From positions 1 to 41,050 of the IMG/VR virus record IMGVR_UViG_3300034102_002456: 41,050 bases of DNA; one strand, written 5' to 3'. Within the stretch, counting starts at the first letter, position 1; each line of letters starts with the position of its first letter. Below, piece after piece: positions 1-7,613 of the stretch. The DNA is from a virus. The notes below the pieces were generated by a model. The model was given only the letters and a program-made list of their open reading frames with translations, made no database searches and was not told the DNA's origin. The translations under genes and the position numbers were made by a program.

Positions 1-441
1 CAACTGCAGAGAGTCAGCGAACACTGGACGACGACCATACTTGAGGTCGACCGTCACGAGTACGTCTTCGCCAACAGCCTGGCAGTCAGTAGTCCCACCG
101 AACATCCGGTCAGGGATCTGCGGGTGGGTCATCCGTTGTTCCGAACGGATCCGGTCATGAGGAATGCCGAGTTCATCACAGACACCTTTGACGGTATCGA
201 TGAAGAGTTCGACGCCCTCGATCATCTCGACCGTAACCGGGAAGTCAGGATTGAAATCCGTCGACCCGATCAGGTTCCGAGGGTTCTCACCGAAGGCCAT
301 GCAGAACTCCAGCACTGCGTGACACGTTGTGCCTTCGATTGCCGCAGGGCCTGCCTGGTCCTGCACGGGAGGGCCATACAAACTGCCCACGCAATTGGAA
401 GTGCGAGGCAGGCTGGAAGGTCCGATGACACTGTGACTCAT
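1..441 (-). CDS. DUF2800 nuclease-like protein, C-terminus cut by window edge
   Basis: This open frame runs off the left edge, so only the first 147 codons are visible. The ATG overlaps the upstream stop as TAATG. The protein starts with SHSVIGPSSLPR and has EGTTCHAVLEF at about 36-46, GGTTD at 115-119 and VDLKYG at 131-136. This arrangement is typical of DUF2800, a phage family related to RecB/Cas4-type PD-(D/E)XK nucleases, in which D119 and the D132-x-K134 pair would be active-site residues. Such proteins are usually linked to phage replication or recombination. It follows the Pro/Gln-rich gene driven by the promoter at 1088-1116, so a new DNA-metabolism transcription unit seems to begin here. 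The family call is good; the exact reaction is inference. Confidence 0.75.
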   Translation of the reverse strand, partial: MSHSVIGPSSLPRTSNCVGSLYGPPVQDQAGPAAIEGTTCHAVLEFCMAFGENPRNLIGSTDFNPDFPVTVEMIEGVELFIDTVKGVCDELGIPHDRIRSEQRMTHPQIPDRMFGGTTDCQAVGEDVLVTVDLKYGRRPVFADSLQL

Positions 442-1058
442 TAGACGCTCCCTGTCTTCTGCAGGATAGCACCGTAAAGAGCCGCCGCGTTCGACTGGTT
501 CAACTCGGCCATGCCACGCAGGCCCGCCGACTGAAGACAGACGTTGAGGGTGTCGTTGCCGCCACGGCTTGGGTCATTGTACAACCGGATTGCTGCCTGA
601 CGAGCCGCTGCGAGATCGGCCTGCGGTTGCAGGTTCATCCCCACTGGTCCGGTCGTAGCAACCGGTGACACATTGACTGGAGTGTTCGACAACATCGGTA
701 CTGCCGGTGCCGACTGCGGAGCAGAGATCTGCTGAGGCTGACCGGTCATGACATCAATCGCAGCGTTCTGCTGTGTTGGATGTCCTCGGTCAGGCAGAAA
801 CACTCGTGAGTTCCCCTGGATCACTGGTTGCTTGGTGACAACCGGTTCCACGTACGCAACGACAGGCTGAGCCGCCTGTGGTTGTGGGGATACCGGCTGC
901 TGTTCGACCTGAGAAACCACGTACACTGGTTGGTTCACAGTCATGGTCGATGTGGCAACTGCCTGCATCGGTAGATCCAACGCCCGTTGGATCTCTTGCC
1001 GCATGTCCAGCGGCAAGTCTTTGAGCCTGTCCAGCCCAATGGACAAAGTGAATTGCAT
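441..1058 (-). CDS. Pro/Gln-rich protein of unknown function
   Basis: A 205-residue protein whose ATG follows a strong AAGGAGG-type ribosome binding site. Residues 1-35 look ordered and helical (FTLSIGLDRLKDLP), about 40-150 is a Pro/Gln/Val-rich linker, and about 150-205 looks ordered again (RLYNDPSRGGNDTLNVC and a final helix). I do not recognise the family. It is the first gene after the best promoter in the window and is coupled by TAATG to the DUF2800 gene, so a role in DNA replication or recombination is more likely than a structural one. That is inference from position only. Confidence 0.7.
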   Translation of the reverse strand: MQFTLSIGLDRLKDLPLDMRQEIQRALDLPMQAVATSTMTVNQPVYVVSQVEQQPVSPQPQAAQPVVAYVEPVVTKQPVIQGNSRVFLPDRGHPTQQNAAIDVMTGQPQQISAPQSAPAVPMLSNTPVNVSPVATTGPVGMNLQPQADLAAARQAAIRLYNDPSRGGNDTLNVCLQSAGLRGMAELNQSNAAALYGAILQKTGSV

Positions 1059-1087
1059 AAGCCCTCCTCCTTAAAAGAGACTCACGC

Positions 1088-1116
1088 AGTTTAGAGATGT
1101 CCATCCGGGCTGTCAA
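1088..1116 (-). promoter_or_regulatory. Strong sigma70-like promoter
   Basis: On the minus strand a perfect TTGACA (1116-1111) is followed by a 17-base spacer and TAAACT (1093-1088, four of six bases matching TATAAT). An A/T-rich stretch lies just upstream (about 1125-1140), which could act as an UP element. Transcription would start near 1081 and give a short leader containing the AAGGAGG site of the gene at 441-1058. It marks the end of the tail-fibre unit and the start of a new one. Confidence 0.65.
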
Positions 1117-1134
1117 CAGATTCTGCAAAATTTG

Positions 1135-1875
1135 TCAAATTAATGCCTGCCACGTAACTGTCTGAGTGCCCAGTGCTTTCTGGGCACCAGTCCACTTCAG
1201 GAGAACTTGGACAGTGGCGACCCCGACAGTCGCCCGTCGAGACTCGCTCGATGGGATCTGGATCTTGAGGTAGTTCTCTGGCGATGCCGTGACGTATTCA
1301 ACGGTACAGACAACTCTACCAATCGTACCGTTCTGAGTGATGGTACACTCCGGGGCAAAGTCGAGATCGGTGAAGTCGTGGTCGCCTACCGCAGTGATGG
1401 GGTCGTCGTTCGAGTCTCGGATGAACACATGGATGGCGGCGTTACAGTCGTCGGTGTAACTGTCCCCGATGTTGAGTGTGGTTGGAAAGTTCACGATCGC
1501 TCCCGGAGTAAATTGGATACCGGCCAAGGCCGAGCTAATGTAGTTGTTGATGAGGCTGATGATGGTGTCTTGGTTGGCCGCGGTAGCATCGCCCGCCACC
1601 CCACTCGACACAACGTAGGTGCCTGTTGCCAACAGCAACACGACCTGCTGAGTAGGCTCGCTGATGGTGATGCCGTTGAACTTTATGACTACACGGTACG
1701 TGGCGGCAGGCACATCCAAAGTCGTGCCGGTATACCTGCCTCGCAGCGTCCCATTCTCGGTGATGCTGGAGAGTGTAGCTACGAGAGTAGTGCCCGAATA
1801 GAGGAAGGCAGTGACCGTGCCACTGCCCACCTCTGCAATGGAAATCGTCTCAAACTGAATCGTCTGCAGACCCAT
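1135..1875 (-). CDS. Putative virion or adhesin-like beta-rich protein
   Basis: A 246-residue protein downstream of the tail fibre. It is rich in Thr, Val, Ile and Gly, with a pattern expected of beta-sandwich domains (TVTAFLYSGTTLVATLSSI near the N-terminus, TYRVVIKFNGITI in the middle). No signal peptide or membrane segment is visible. Its start overlaps the end of the 68-residue gene upstream, implying translational coupling. Position after the fibre and composition suggest a fibre-associated or host-contact protein, but I do not recognise a family. Confidence 0.7.
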   Translation of the reverse strand: MGLQTIQFETISIAEVGSGTVTAFLYSGTTLVATLSSITENGTLRGRYTGTTLDVPAATYRVVIKFNGITISEPTQQVVLLLATGTYVVSSGVAGDATAANQDTIISLINNYISSALAGIQFTPGAIVNFPTTLNIGDSYTDDCNAAIHVFIRDSNDDPITAVGDHDFTDLDFAPECTITQNGTIGRVVCTVEYVTASPENYLKIQIPSSESRRATVGVATVQVLLKWTGAQKALGTQTVTWQALI

Positions 1876-2056
1876 GTTTTTCTACCTCGGGAATCTCGGG
1901 CGGCTTGTCGTTGATCTGGTTCAGCTTACCGATTAGGGTCAACGCTGTGGTTTGGATGCGGGCGGACTCCTGCAAAGGTTTGTCCTGGGACATGATCTTT
2001 GCTCCAAGTTCGCACAACGTGCTGATGTCTTTTAGCTCGGCAGGTGTGAGGGCCAC
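1850..2056 (-). CDS. Small conserved-looking protein after the tail fibre
   Basis: A 68-residue protein starting with GTG, preceded by an AGGAG site eight bases upstream. It is mostly helical in appearance (LTPAELKDISTLCELGAKI) with a charged C-terminus. No family was recognised. It lies between the fibre gene and the beta-rich gene, overlaps the latter by 26 bases, and a run of nine C (minus strand) lies just upstream of its ribosome binding site. Confidence 0.6.
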   Translation of the reverse strand: MALTPAELKDISTLCELGAKIMSQDKPLQESARIQTTALTLIGKLNQINDKPPEIPEVEKHGSADDSV

Positions 2057-2068
2057 TTCAATCTCCTA

Positions 2069-2080
2069 CTGGGGGGGGGT
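2069..2080. repeat. Nine-base G/C homopolymer between two genes
   Basis: A run of nine G on the plus strand (nine C on the minus strand) sits directly after the TAA stop of the tail-fibre gene and before the AGGAG site of the next gene. Slippage here would not change either reading frame but would alter leader length. It could also be a sequencing or assembly weak point. Confidence 0.7.
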
Positions 2081-2081
2081 G

Positions 2082-4682
2082 TTATGCATTGACACTTTTG
2101 ATAACCACGAACCGTAACACTATCGCCTCTGATAGCGTACCTGCTGTGAAACCTTCAAGGTAGACGTTGATCGTTGCCGACCCTGCTGCCGGGGTTGCCG
2201 TACAGAAATAATATCCTACTGTACCACCCGACTCATGCTGTACCAGTACAAAGTCGGTCGCCGCGATCGCACTGTTCGTCAAGGTGAACGAGACTTTGGT
2301 GTTGTACGTCATCGCCGCGGCGTTCATTGTAATCGTGCCGGTGGTCTTATTCAACGTGACCCCGGTTGATTTCGATGTGGCTTGGGTGACTGTCCCGCCC
2401 GCTCCTGTTGCATACCCGACCCCACCTGAGGCAGAGGTAGACAAGATCGAGCTTGACCCTGTAACTGCGTCCGAGAAAGTGAACGCAGCCCCTGCACCGA
2501 CCGCGTCGAACGTGACCGCACCCGTTGAGCCTACCGTGGCTGAGAGGTAGTTCGAAGCGTCATACGCAAGCCGTAACTGCTCTGTAGTGTGGATGACGTG
2601 GAGTCGGGCCGATGGTTCCGCTGCGAACACTCCGATACCGAAGTTGCCTGCCGCTCCGACCCATGTCCGCATGACTTCAGTCAAAGAGCCGACCGGGGTG
2701 GTGTAGAAGTTGAAGTAGCCACCGCATCCAGTCGTCGTGATGTTCTGGCCAGCGTTAAAACTGATGTAAGAAGTGTACCCAGCGAAGGCCAGAGCATCGT
2801 TCATGCCCTGTGCCCCGATGATCCCGAGTTGAATGCCGGACGTTGCCTGTGCTGGGGCACCTTGCGTACCCTGGGCTCGCCGTACACGAAGTTGTGCCGG
2901 GGCTCCGTAGTTCGTAGTAAAGTTCCCTCCAGCTTCGACAAGCATCCCGCCCTGAAGCGTTGGTGCGTTCAGGCGAACAAGTCCGCCAGTGCCGGTGCTA
3001 GTGGCCCCACCCAACGTGTTGACCATGTCACCAACGGTCGCATCATCAAGCACGGTACGAGCGGCTGCAGTGAGGGAGTAGGCTGCTGCTACTGTACTGC
3101 TGGTGTAGTATATACTCTCATTCGCAGCCATCGACGGGATGTTCTGAATGGCGACCAAGGAGTTCCCCAACGAACTGTTGCCCGCCATGGTGATGCGACC
3201 CTTAGCATCTACCACTATGTTCGCCATCGAGTATACGCCAGCAGTCACGCCCGAGTTTGCCAATGTTGTTGCATTACCAACAGAGGTCACATCGCCGGTC
3301 AGGTTCGCATTGGTCGTCACCGTACCTGCCGTCAAGCCCGACGCGGTGCCGGTAAGGTTAGTCGCAACCCCACTTGCTGGCGTGCCAAGGGCACCACCGT
3401 TTAGCACGGGCGATCCTGCTGACCCTATCGCTGTTACGAGAGCAGCACCAACCCCTGTGCCCAAGCCAGTCACAGACCCGATAGCGGGTGTGATCGTGGT
3501 TGCACTGGCTGCTGTCACCAGCCCTTTGGCGTTCACCGTGAAAGCAACCGATTGTGTTGCCGACCCGAACGAGCCGACGTTCGAGTTAACTGTCGCCAGC
3601 GTCAGGGCGGTTGCACCCGTTGCATCTCCAGTATGTGTGGCGTTAGTCACCAGTCCAGAGTACAGGGTGTTAACCGCATTGTCCCCGGTGTTGGTCCCGC
3701 TGACAGTCGCTGTCGCAGATGCAGTGAGTGTCGCACCGTTGGCGATCGTGAGCGTAGCCGACGTGGCTGGTGCCGTGATGGCAACTTTGTTTACGCTGGT
3801 GGCAGTGGCCACACCCAACACAGGAGTGACCAACGTCGGGGTGTTGGCAAACACGAGGGAGCCACTGCCCGTCTCATCGCTGATCACCCCTGCCAACTGC
3901 AACGATGTTGTGGCGGCGAACTGTGACAGGTTGCCTGATGTCAGCCCGAGCCCGGTCGTTGGGTATCCTGTGCAGTTGGTGAGAGTGCCTGAAGCAGGCG
4001 TGCCGAGGGCTCCACCGTTAACGACGGGAGCACCTGCTGACCCTACCGCTGTTACGAGGGCAGCACCTACCCCGGTTCCAAGTCCAGTCACCGATCCGAT
4101 AGCGGGAGTGATCGTCGTGGCACTGGCTGCGGTAACCAAACCTTTGGCGTTGACGGTAACGGCTGCTGACTGGGTTGCTGACCCGAAGGAACCGACGTTG
4201 GAGTTGACTGTCGCCAAGGTCAACGCGGTTGCACCCGTGGCATCGCCAGTGTGGGTAGCATTGGTGACAATACCGGCGTACAAAGTGTTGACCGCGTTGT
4301 CGCCAGAGTTTGTCCCGCTGGTGTTACCGATCACAGTCTGCTGTGCATCGGTCAGGTACCGACGGTTTGCTGAGTCAGCGATGTCCGCAGTTGTAGCATC
4401 CGCCCCTACAGTCACCAGACCTTTGGAGTCGTAGGTGATCTTGGTCTTAGTCGCACCAACGATAGCGGTGTTGGCTGTGACCTTCGCATCAAGGGCTGTC
4501 TGCTGAGCGGTGCTGACTGGCTTGGCGGCATCGCTGGTGTTGTCTACGTTGTCAAGGCCAACGTCCGCCTTCACCAAAGACAGCAGTGCCTTCTGTGCGG
4601 AGGCATTTGCCGCAAGCAGCATCGCCTTGCCTGCTGCGGTTGCGTCGAGAATCAGACCTACAACCGTTGCTGCAATAGCCAC
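2082..4682 (-). CDS. Tail-fibre protein with long internal duplication
   Basis: An 866-residue protein of Ala/Thr/Gly/Ser-rich, low-charge composition typical of phage tail fibres. The N-terminal part contains VGLDNVDNTSDAAKPVSTA (about 41-59), a motif widespread in fibre proteins. Two near-identical blocks of about 111 residues (122-232 and 328-438) follow, each with NAKGLVTAASATTITPAIG. The C-terminal third is more varied (ARLHVIHTTEQLRLAYDASN near 700) and probably holds the tip and host-contact domain. The start is GTG after a GGGGAG ribosome binding site. Role: probable receptor binding or an extended fibre. No chaperone domain or peptidase motif was seen at the C-terminus. Confidence 0.85.
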   Translation of the reverse strand: MAIAATVVGLILDATAAGKAMLLAANASAQKALLSLVKADVGLDNVDNTSDAAKPVSTAQQTALDAKVTANTAIVGATKTKITYDSKGLVTVGADATTADIADSANRRYLTDAQQTVIGNTSGTNSGDNAVNTLYAGIVTNATHTGDATGATALTLATVNSNVGSFGSATQSAAVTVNAKGLVTAASATTITPAIGSVTGLGTGVGAALVTAVGSAGAPVVNGGALGTPASGTLTNCTGYPTTGLGLTSGNLSQFAATTSLQLAGVISDETGSGSLVFANTPTLVTPVLGVATATSVNKVAITAPATSATLTIANGATLTASATATVSGTNTGDNAVNTLYSGLVTNATHTGDATGATALTLATVNSNVGSFGSATQSVAFTVNAKGLVTAASATTITPAIGSVTGLGTGVGAALVTAIGSAGSPVLNGGALGTPASGVATNLTGTASGLTAGTVTTNANLTGDVTSVGNATTLANSGVTAGVYSMANIVVDAKGRITMAGNSSLGNSLVAIQNIPSMAANESIYYTSSTVAAAYSLTAAARTVLDDATVGDMVNTLGGATSTGTGGLVRLNAPTLQGGMLVEAGGNFTTNYGAPAQLRVRRAQGTQGAPAQATSGIQLGIIGAQGMNDALAFAGYTSYISFNAGQNITTTGCGGYFNFYTTPVGSLTEVMRTWVGAAGNFGIGVFAAEPSARLHVIHTTEQLRLAYDASNYLSATVGSTGAVTFDAVGAGAAFTFSDAVTGSSSILSTSASGGVGYATGAGGTVTQATSKSTGVTLNKTTGTITMNAAAMTYNTKVSFTLTNSAIAATDFVLVQHESGGTVGYYFCTATPAAGSATINVYLEGFTAGTLSEAIVLRFVVIKSVNA
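3369..3701 (-). repeat. Tail-fibre repeat, second copy
   Basis: Encodes residues 328-438 of the fibre. It matches the block at 3987-4319 almost residue for residue; the visible differences are S/T, A/S, I/L, A/V, V/F, V/I, A/S and V/L exchanges. The offset is 618 bases. The DNA copies differ at many third codon positions, so this is an older or diversified duplication rather than a fresh one. Confidence 0.85.
3987..4319 (-). repeat. Tail-fibre repeat, first copy
   Basis: Encodes residues 122-232 of the fibre, the partner of the block at 3369-3701. Both begin with SGTN(S/T)GDNAVNTLY and end with NGGALGTPASG. Recombination between the copies would delete or add about 206 residues in frame, changing fibre length. 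Confidence 0.85.
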
Positions 4683-4715
4683 ACGACGTTCTCCCCTGCC
4701 CCTACGACAGGGGCG

Positions 4716-5018
4716 TTAGTGACTCGCTACTTTCTTGCTACCCCACATCTCCCGCAAGTACTCGAATGTTTGCATCCGTTCCTCACGGTGGTACTCATCG
4801 AGTCGTTCAATGAGTTCACGGTTGGCGGCACCTTCTCTCTCATACCCCTGCTGGATCTGAGTGAGATGGATTGGCACGAGTTTGATGCACACGTACGCCC
4901 CACCGAAGATGATGGTAAGCAACAGTGCGTTGTTGAAGGTCTGTGCCGAGACGTACTTGACCATCATTTCAATTACACGGCCCCACCAAGGACCTCTATC
5001 AATATCGTTGTCCGGCAC
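4716..5018 (-). CDS. Small membrane protein with coiled coil, holin or anchor candidate
   Basis: A 100-residue protein starting with GTG behind a GGGGGAG ribosome binding site. One hydrophobic segment (about 30-47, NALLLTIIFGGAYVCIKLV) is followed by a charged, heptad-like helix rich in Glu, Arg and Gln (about 55-90). One membrane helix plus a coiled coil is seen in some holins, spanins and phage membrane anchors. It lies between the fibre and the peptidase/lipoprotein block, which would suit a lysis or host-envelope role, but this cannot be decided by eye. Confidence 0.6.
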   Translation of the reverse strand: MPDNDIDRGPWWGRVIEMMVKYVSAQTFNNALLLTIIFGGAYVCIKLVPIHLTQIQQGYEREGAANRELIERLDEYHREERMQTFEYLREMWGSKKVASH

Positions 5019-5038
5019 GATGTGTCTCCCCCAAAGAG

Positions 5039-5066
5039 GTAGCCTGGCCTGAGCAGGCCAGGCTAC
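5039..5066 (-). terminator. Strong 12-bp hairpin after the gene at 5076-5543
   Basis: GTAGCCTGGCCT pairs perfectly with its complement around a four-base loop, ten bases after the stop of the upstream gene. There is no U-run after it on the minus strand, so it may attenuate, stabilise the 3' end or need a factor rather than act as a full intrinsic terminator. Confidence 0.5.
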
Positions 5067-5075
5067 GCATGTCTA

Positions 5076-5543
5076 TCAGAGTGCGTCAGGAATAACGGCT
5101 GTCTGCACTGCACCAAGATTGGTGTACCCCGTCATGATCCAAGTATTGGTTGCAACGTACTCCAACCAATAGGTGTTGTTCGCAGTGAGGACCGCTTCGT
5201 TGGTCGCACCGATAACGACATTGTTGAGGGTGTGGGCTGCAACGGCAGAGATTAACTCACACGCGGTTGATCCCACCTTGATGGTCAGCCTCTTGCCGAC
5301 AGAGGCAGCAGGTAAGCTGATCTGCTTGTTGGCACTATCACTAGTGACACTGACAAAGTTGGCAGTGGCAGGAATGAGCCCGGTCGTGCCGCCACCGGTC
5401 GTAGCCGTGACTGACACAGCAGTCGGGTCACTGTAGGTGTAAAGTTCTGCTAGGTCAGCGGCGACCTTTGAGAAGAACGACCTGATCTTTGCGTTAGTGC
5501 CGAACATTTGTCCGCTGGCAGGTGCGGTTGCGGTCTGTGTCAT
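5076..5543 (-). CDS. Putative small virion protein, beta-rich
   Basis: A 155-residue protein. I chose the ATG at 5543 (MTQTATAPASG) rather than the longer frame because GGAG lies six bases before it. After a short helical part (FFSKVAADLAELYTY, about 24-38) the rest is Thr/Ala/Val-rich and beta-like (VSVTATTGGGTTGLIPATAN), similar in flavour to fibre-tip or decoration proteins. It sits between membrane-protein genes and the fibre. No family was recognised. Confidence 0.6.
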   Translation of the reverse strand: MTQTATAPASGQMFGTNAKIRSFFSKVAADLAELYTYSDPTAVSVTATTGGGTTGLIPATANFVSVTSDSANKQISLPAASVGKRLTIKVGSTACELISAVAAHTLNNVVIGATNEAVLTANNTYWLEYVATNTWIMTGYTNLGAVQTAVIPDAL

Positions 5544-5600
5544 GGATAGCTCCAAAGCTAAAACCAAAAGGCATGATGCTATCCGTCTGGGGGATTCAAC

Positions 5601-5900
5601 TCACGAAGTGTATCTTTTCCAAAGGAAAGACACAACTCTTGTTACCAGGAATCTTATTGCTGCCCACATCAGGTATGAACTGATTGGCCCGAGACCTGCT
5701 GTCCACTTCTCTTTAACAGCTTTTATGGCCTGTTTCTGGGTTTTGCAACCCGGCATTGTTTCGTGGAAGTATTGGTAGGTCTTATCGACTTTGGCCCGCA
5801 TCCCACGGGATTTGCCGTCAGAACCACACAGTGCTGGTTCACAGCCCATCTCTCGGTACAGGTCCTGAATCAACACCTGCTCCTCAAATGCCGCCGTCAT
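5601..5900 (-). CDS. Small protein with C-terminal hydrophobic helix
   Basis: A 99-residue protein whose ATG lies inside the end of the lipoprotein gene (17-base overlap). The first 70 residues are charged and contain three Cys (GCEPALCG and PGC), and about 71-93 form a hydrophobic, Trp/Phe-rich segment (ISSYLMWAAIRFLV) ending in a basic WKRYTS tail. It could be tail-anchored in the membrane or a holin-like protein. It is co-transcribed with the thioredoxin-like lipoprotein and the cysteine peptidase. Confidence 0.55.
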   Translation of the reverse strand: MTAAFEEQVLIQDLYREMGCEPALCGSDGKSRGMRAKVDKTYQYFHETMPGCKTQKQAIKAVKEKWTAGLGPISSYLMWAAIRFLVTRVVSFLWKRYTS

Positions 5901-6411
5901 TGAGTAACCTGTCTTTCAGTTGTTGGAGGACTCTGGGACCGTATCCAATGTTCATCTTGGTCCGGGGATCCCTGAAATACTTCCACTGGCCTTCTTCCTG
6001 CCACCTGATCACCGGATACCCCTGATCCCAAGCCGGGTCATTTACGAACTTCACCTCGAAGTCATCGAACAGTCCCGCCTTGATGTCCTTCTCCAAGGCT
6101 ATGCAGGGCGAGCAGAACTTGATGGTGCTGACGTACAAGATAGGTTTGGAAAACGCTGGTGGGGCCTGGGGCTCAGCCTTCGACGGAGAGGAGGGCGGCT
6201 CCGGAGGCAACAGGTCCCCACCAGCGGGTATCGCCTCGACAGCGGCCTTCACCGCATCGAGTTTAATGTTCAACTTCCCGAACTCATCGAGCAGGACGGT
6301 CGTCTGCGTGACGTTGTCAGTCTGCACTCGGGCCAGGATCTCAGTGACCCGGTTGTCTGGTACGGGCTGAGAGCATCCGAGCAGTACACAAAGCAAAAGT
6401 AAGTATCGCAT
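5884..6411 (-). CDS. Thioredoxin-like lipoprotein
   Basis: A 175-residue protein with a lipoprotein signal peptide: a hydrophobic start followed by LLGC, so C13 would be lipidated after cleavage. Residues 20-62 look like a coiled-coil stalk and 63-88 a Pro-rich linker. From about 90 comes a thioredoxin-like domain with ILYVSTIKFCSPC (CxxC at C100 and C103) and a later YPVIRW stretch, which supplies the cis-Pro position expected of the fold. It would work outside the cytoplasm as a thiol-disulfide exchange protein. It lies directly after the papain-like peptidase gene and close to small exported proteins. A redox lipoprotein in a phage lysis/envelope block is uncommon. The substrate is unknown. 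Confidence 0.7.
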   Translation of the reverse strand: MRYLLLLCVLLGCSQPVPDNRVTEILARVQTDNVTQTTVLLDEFGKLNIKLDAVKAAVEAIPAGGDLLPPEPPSSPSKAEPQAPPAFSKPILYVSTIKFCSPCIALEKDIKAGLFDDFEVKFVNDPAWDQGYPVIRWQEEGQWKYFRDPRTKMNIGYGPRVLQQLKDRLLNDGGI

Positions 6412-6414
6412 ACC

Positions 6415-7263
6415 TCACCCCACATTGAAAGGCAGGTATCCCCCGCCGGAAACTGTTCGATCGTAGTAGCGTTCAACCGGTTTGTCCGGCATGACCAAGT
6501 ACGCCTTGAATGGGTTGAAACCCCGCTCAAGGTACTCTTCATAATTCTTCCGAGGCATCAGCCGGAAACTGTTGCCATGGCTGTTCCACACGACCAAGTA
6601 CCACTGCCCGTCGATGAAGAGGGCAGTGATGATACACAAGGCATGGCCTTCGCCACCCCAAGCATTCTTTGACCACACGAAGTACTTACCCATCTGGGTA
6701 AACTTCGGTGCCCAGAAGATGCCGATGTGCAGTCTACCACCTGCTGCCAACGATGGGAGCAGATTGTCCCACTCAGGTGGAGGCCCCTGCTGGGCGATGT
6801 ATGATGGTCTGAGAGCGGCACCCTTGGCCCGCTCGATGAATCGTTTCGTGTTCGCTTCGTAGGAGTCGTAGGGCCAGTCCTGCTCTGTCGGCAAGCCCGG
6901 ATCAATGTTGTGCTTCTTGATACCGGCAGTGAGGAGGATAACTCCCGACTGGATCGAGGCTCCGGAGTTGGCCCCGACCTGACCCCTGTCGATCATCTCT
7001 GACCCGTTGTAGGCATAGATGTCCGACATCTGCGTGATGCTGCCGGTCAGGTAGAACTGCCCTGCTTCGTCACTATTGGCGGTCGTCTGCCCTTCGCAGT
7101 CATTCATCCTCTGCCGTTGATCCCGCATTGCTGCGATGAGCTTCGGGCCGTACGCCTTCAGCCGGTCCTCCCAACCTTTAACATCAGCAGAACACACGAC
7201 CTGTGCGGACGTGTGTGACTCGAGGAAGTCAAGCTGTTCTTTGGTTGGGAGTAACAGAGTCAT
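6415..7263 (-). CDS. Papain-like cysteine peptidase (C1 family fold)
   Basis: A 282-residue protein. The ATG at 7263 overlaps the upstream stop as ATGA, so I prefer it to the longer frame. Three motifs fit a papain-type triad in order: NDCEGQTTAN (C56), EGHALCII (H207) and VVWNSHGNSF (N227, matching the usual NSWG). No signal peptide is visible in the chosen form. Possible jobs are cleaving a virion or host-surface protein, or serving as a lysis or entry enzyme. Its neighbours are a signal-peptide protein, a membrane protein and a thioredoxin-like lipoprotein, which favours an envelope-related task. It could also be an inactive homologue used for binding. Confidence 0.7.
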   Translation of the reverse strand: MTLLLPTKEQLDFLESHTSAQVVCSADVKGWEDRLKAYGPKLIAAMRDQRQRMNDCEGQTTANSDEAGQFYLTGSITQMSDIYAYNGSEMIDRGQVGANSGASIQSGVILLTAGIKKHNIDPGLPTEQDWPYDSYEANTKRFIERAKGAALRPSYIAQQGPPPEWDNLLPSLAAGGRLHIGIFWAPKFTQMGKYFVWSKNAWGGEGHALCIITALFIDGQWYLVVWNSHGNSFRLMPRKNYEEYLERGFNPFKAYLVMPDKPVERYYDRTVSGGGYLPFNVG

Positions 7264-7613
7264 CGGTTGTACTGCTCGATAAAGGCTGCGTGTTTTTCTG
7301 CTGTCCAATTCGGTCCACCAAAGGCTTCAGCTTCCTGCTTCAGCAAAGGCTGGATCGACTCGTTCATTGCTTCTTTGTTGACTTGACCGAACCAAGTTGC
7401 ATACTCGGCCTCTGAGTTGAACTCGCCTGCCCGGAGTTTCTCAACGCCCTTTGCATTGAGTTCAAGCCAGAGGTGTTTGTAGTCATCCAATGCAGCCCCC
7501 GCGAGGACTGCAGGTTTAACGATGTCAGGGTTGACCGGGGTTGGCTGACTCGGAGTGACTCCGAGCAGCAAACCCCCAATGATCATCAGCATGGCTGGGA
7601 GGTACGTCTTCAT
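7260..7613 (-). CDS. Small exported protein with signal peptide
   Basis: A 117-residue protein beginning MKTYLPAMLMIIGGLLLG, a clear hydrophobic signal or anchor, followed by a Pro-rich stretch (TPSQPTPVNP) and then a soluble helical part with many Trp, Glu and Ala residues (EYATWFGQVNKEA). No Cys lies at the expected lipobox position, so secretion or an N-terminal anchor is likelier than lipidation. It overlaps both neighbours by four bases. The function is unknown; it sits beside the peptidase and could be its partner. Confidence 0.6.
   Translation of the reverse strand: MKTYLPAMLMIIGGLLLGVTPSQPTPVNPDIVKPAVLAGAALDDYKHLWLELNAKGVEKLRAGEFNSEAEYATWFGQVNKEAMNESIQPLLKQEAEAFGGPNWTAEKHAAFIEQYNR

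Noticed and set aside
3148-4434. Long open frame of 428 codons on the plus strand
   Set aside because: It is antisense to the tail-fibre gene; the repeated, GC-rich third positions of the fibre keep the opposite frame open. No ribosome binding site, and its composition mirrors the fibre.
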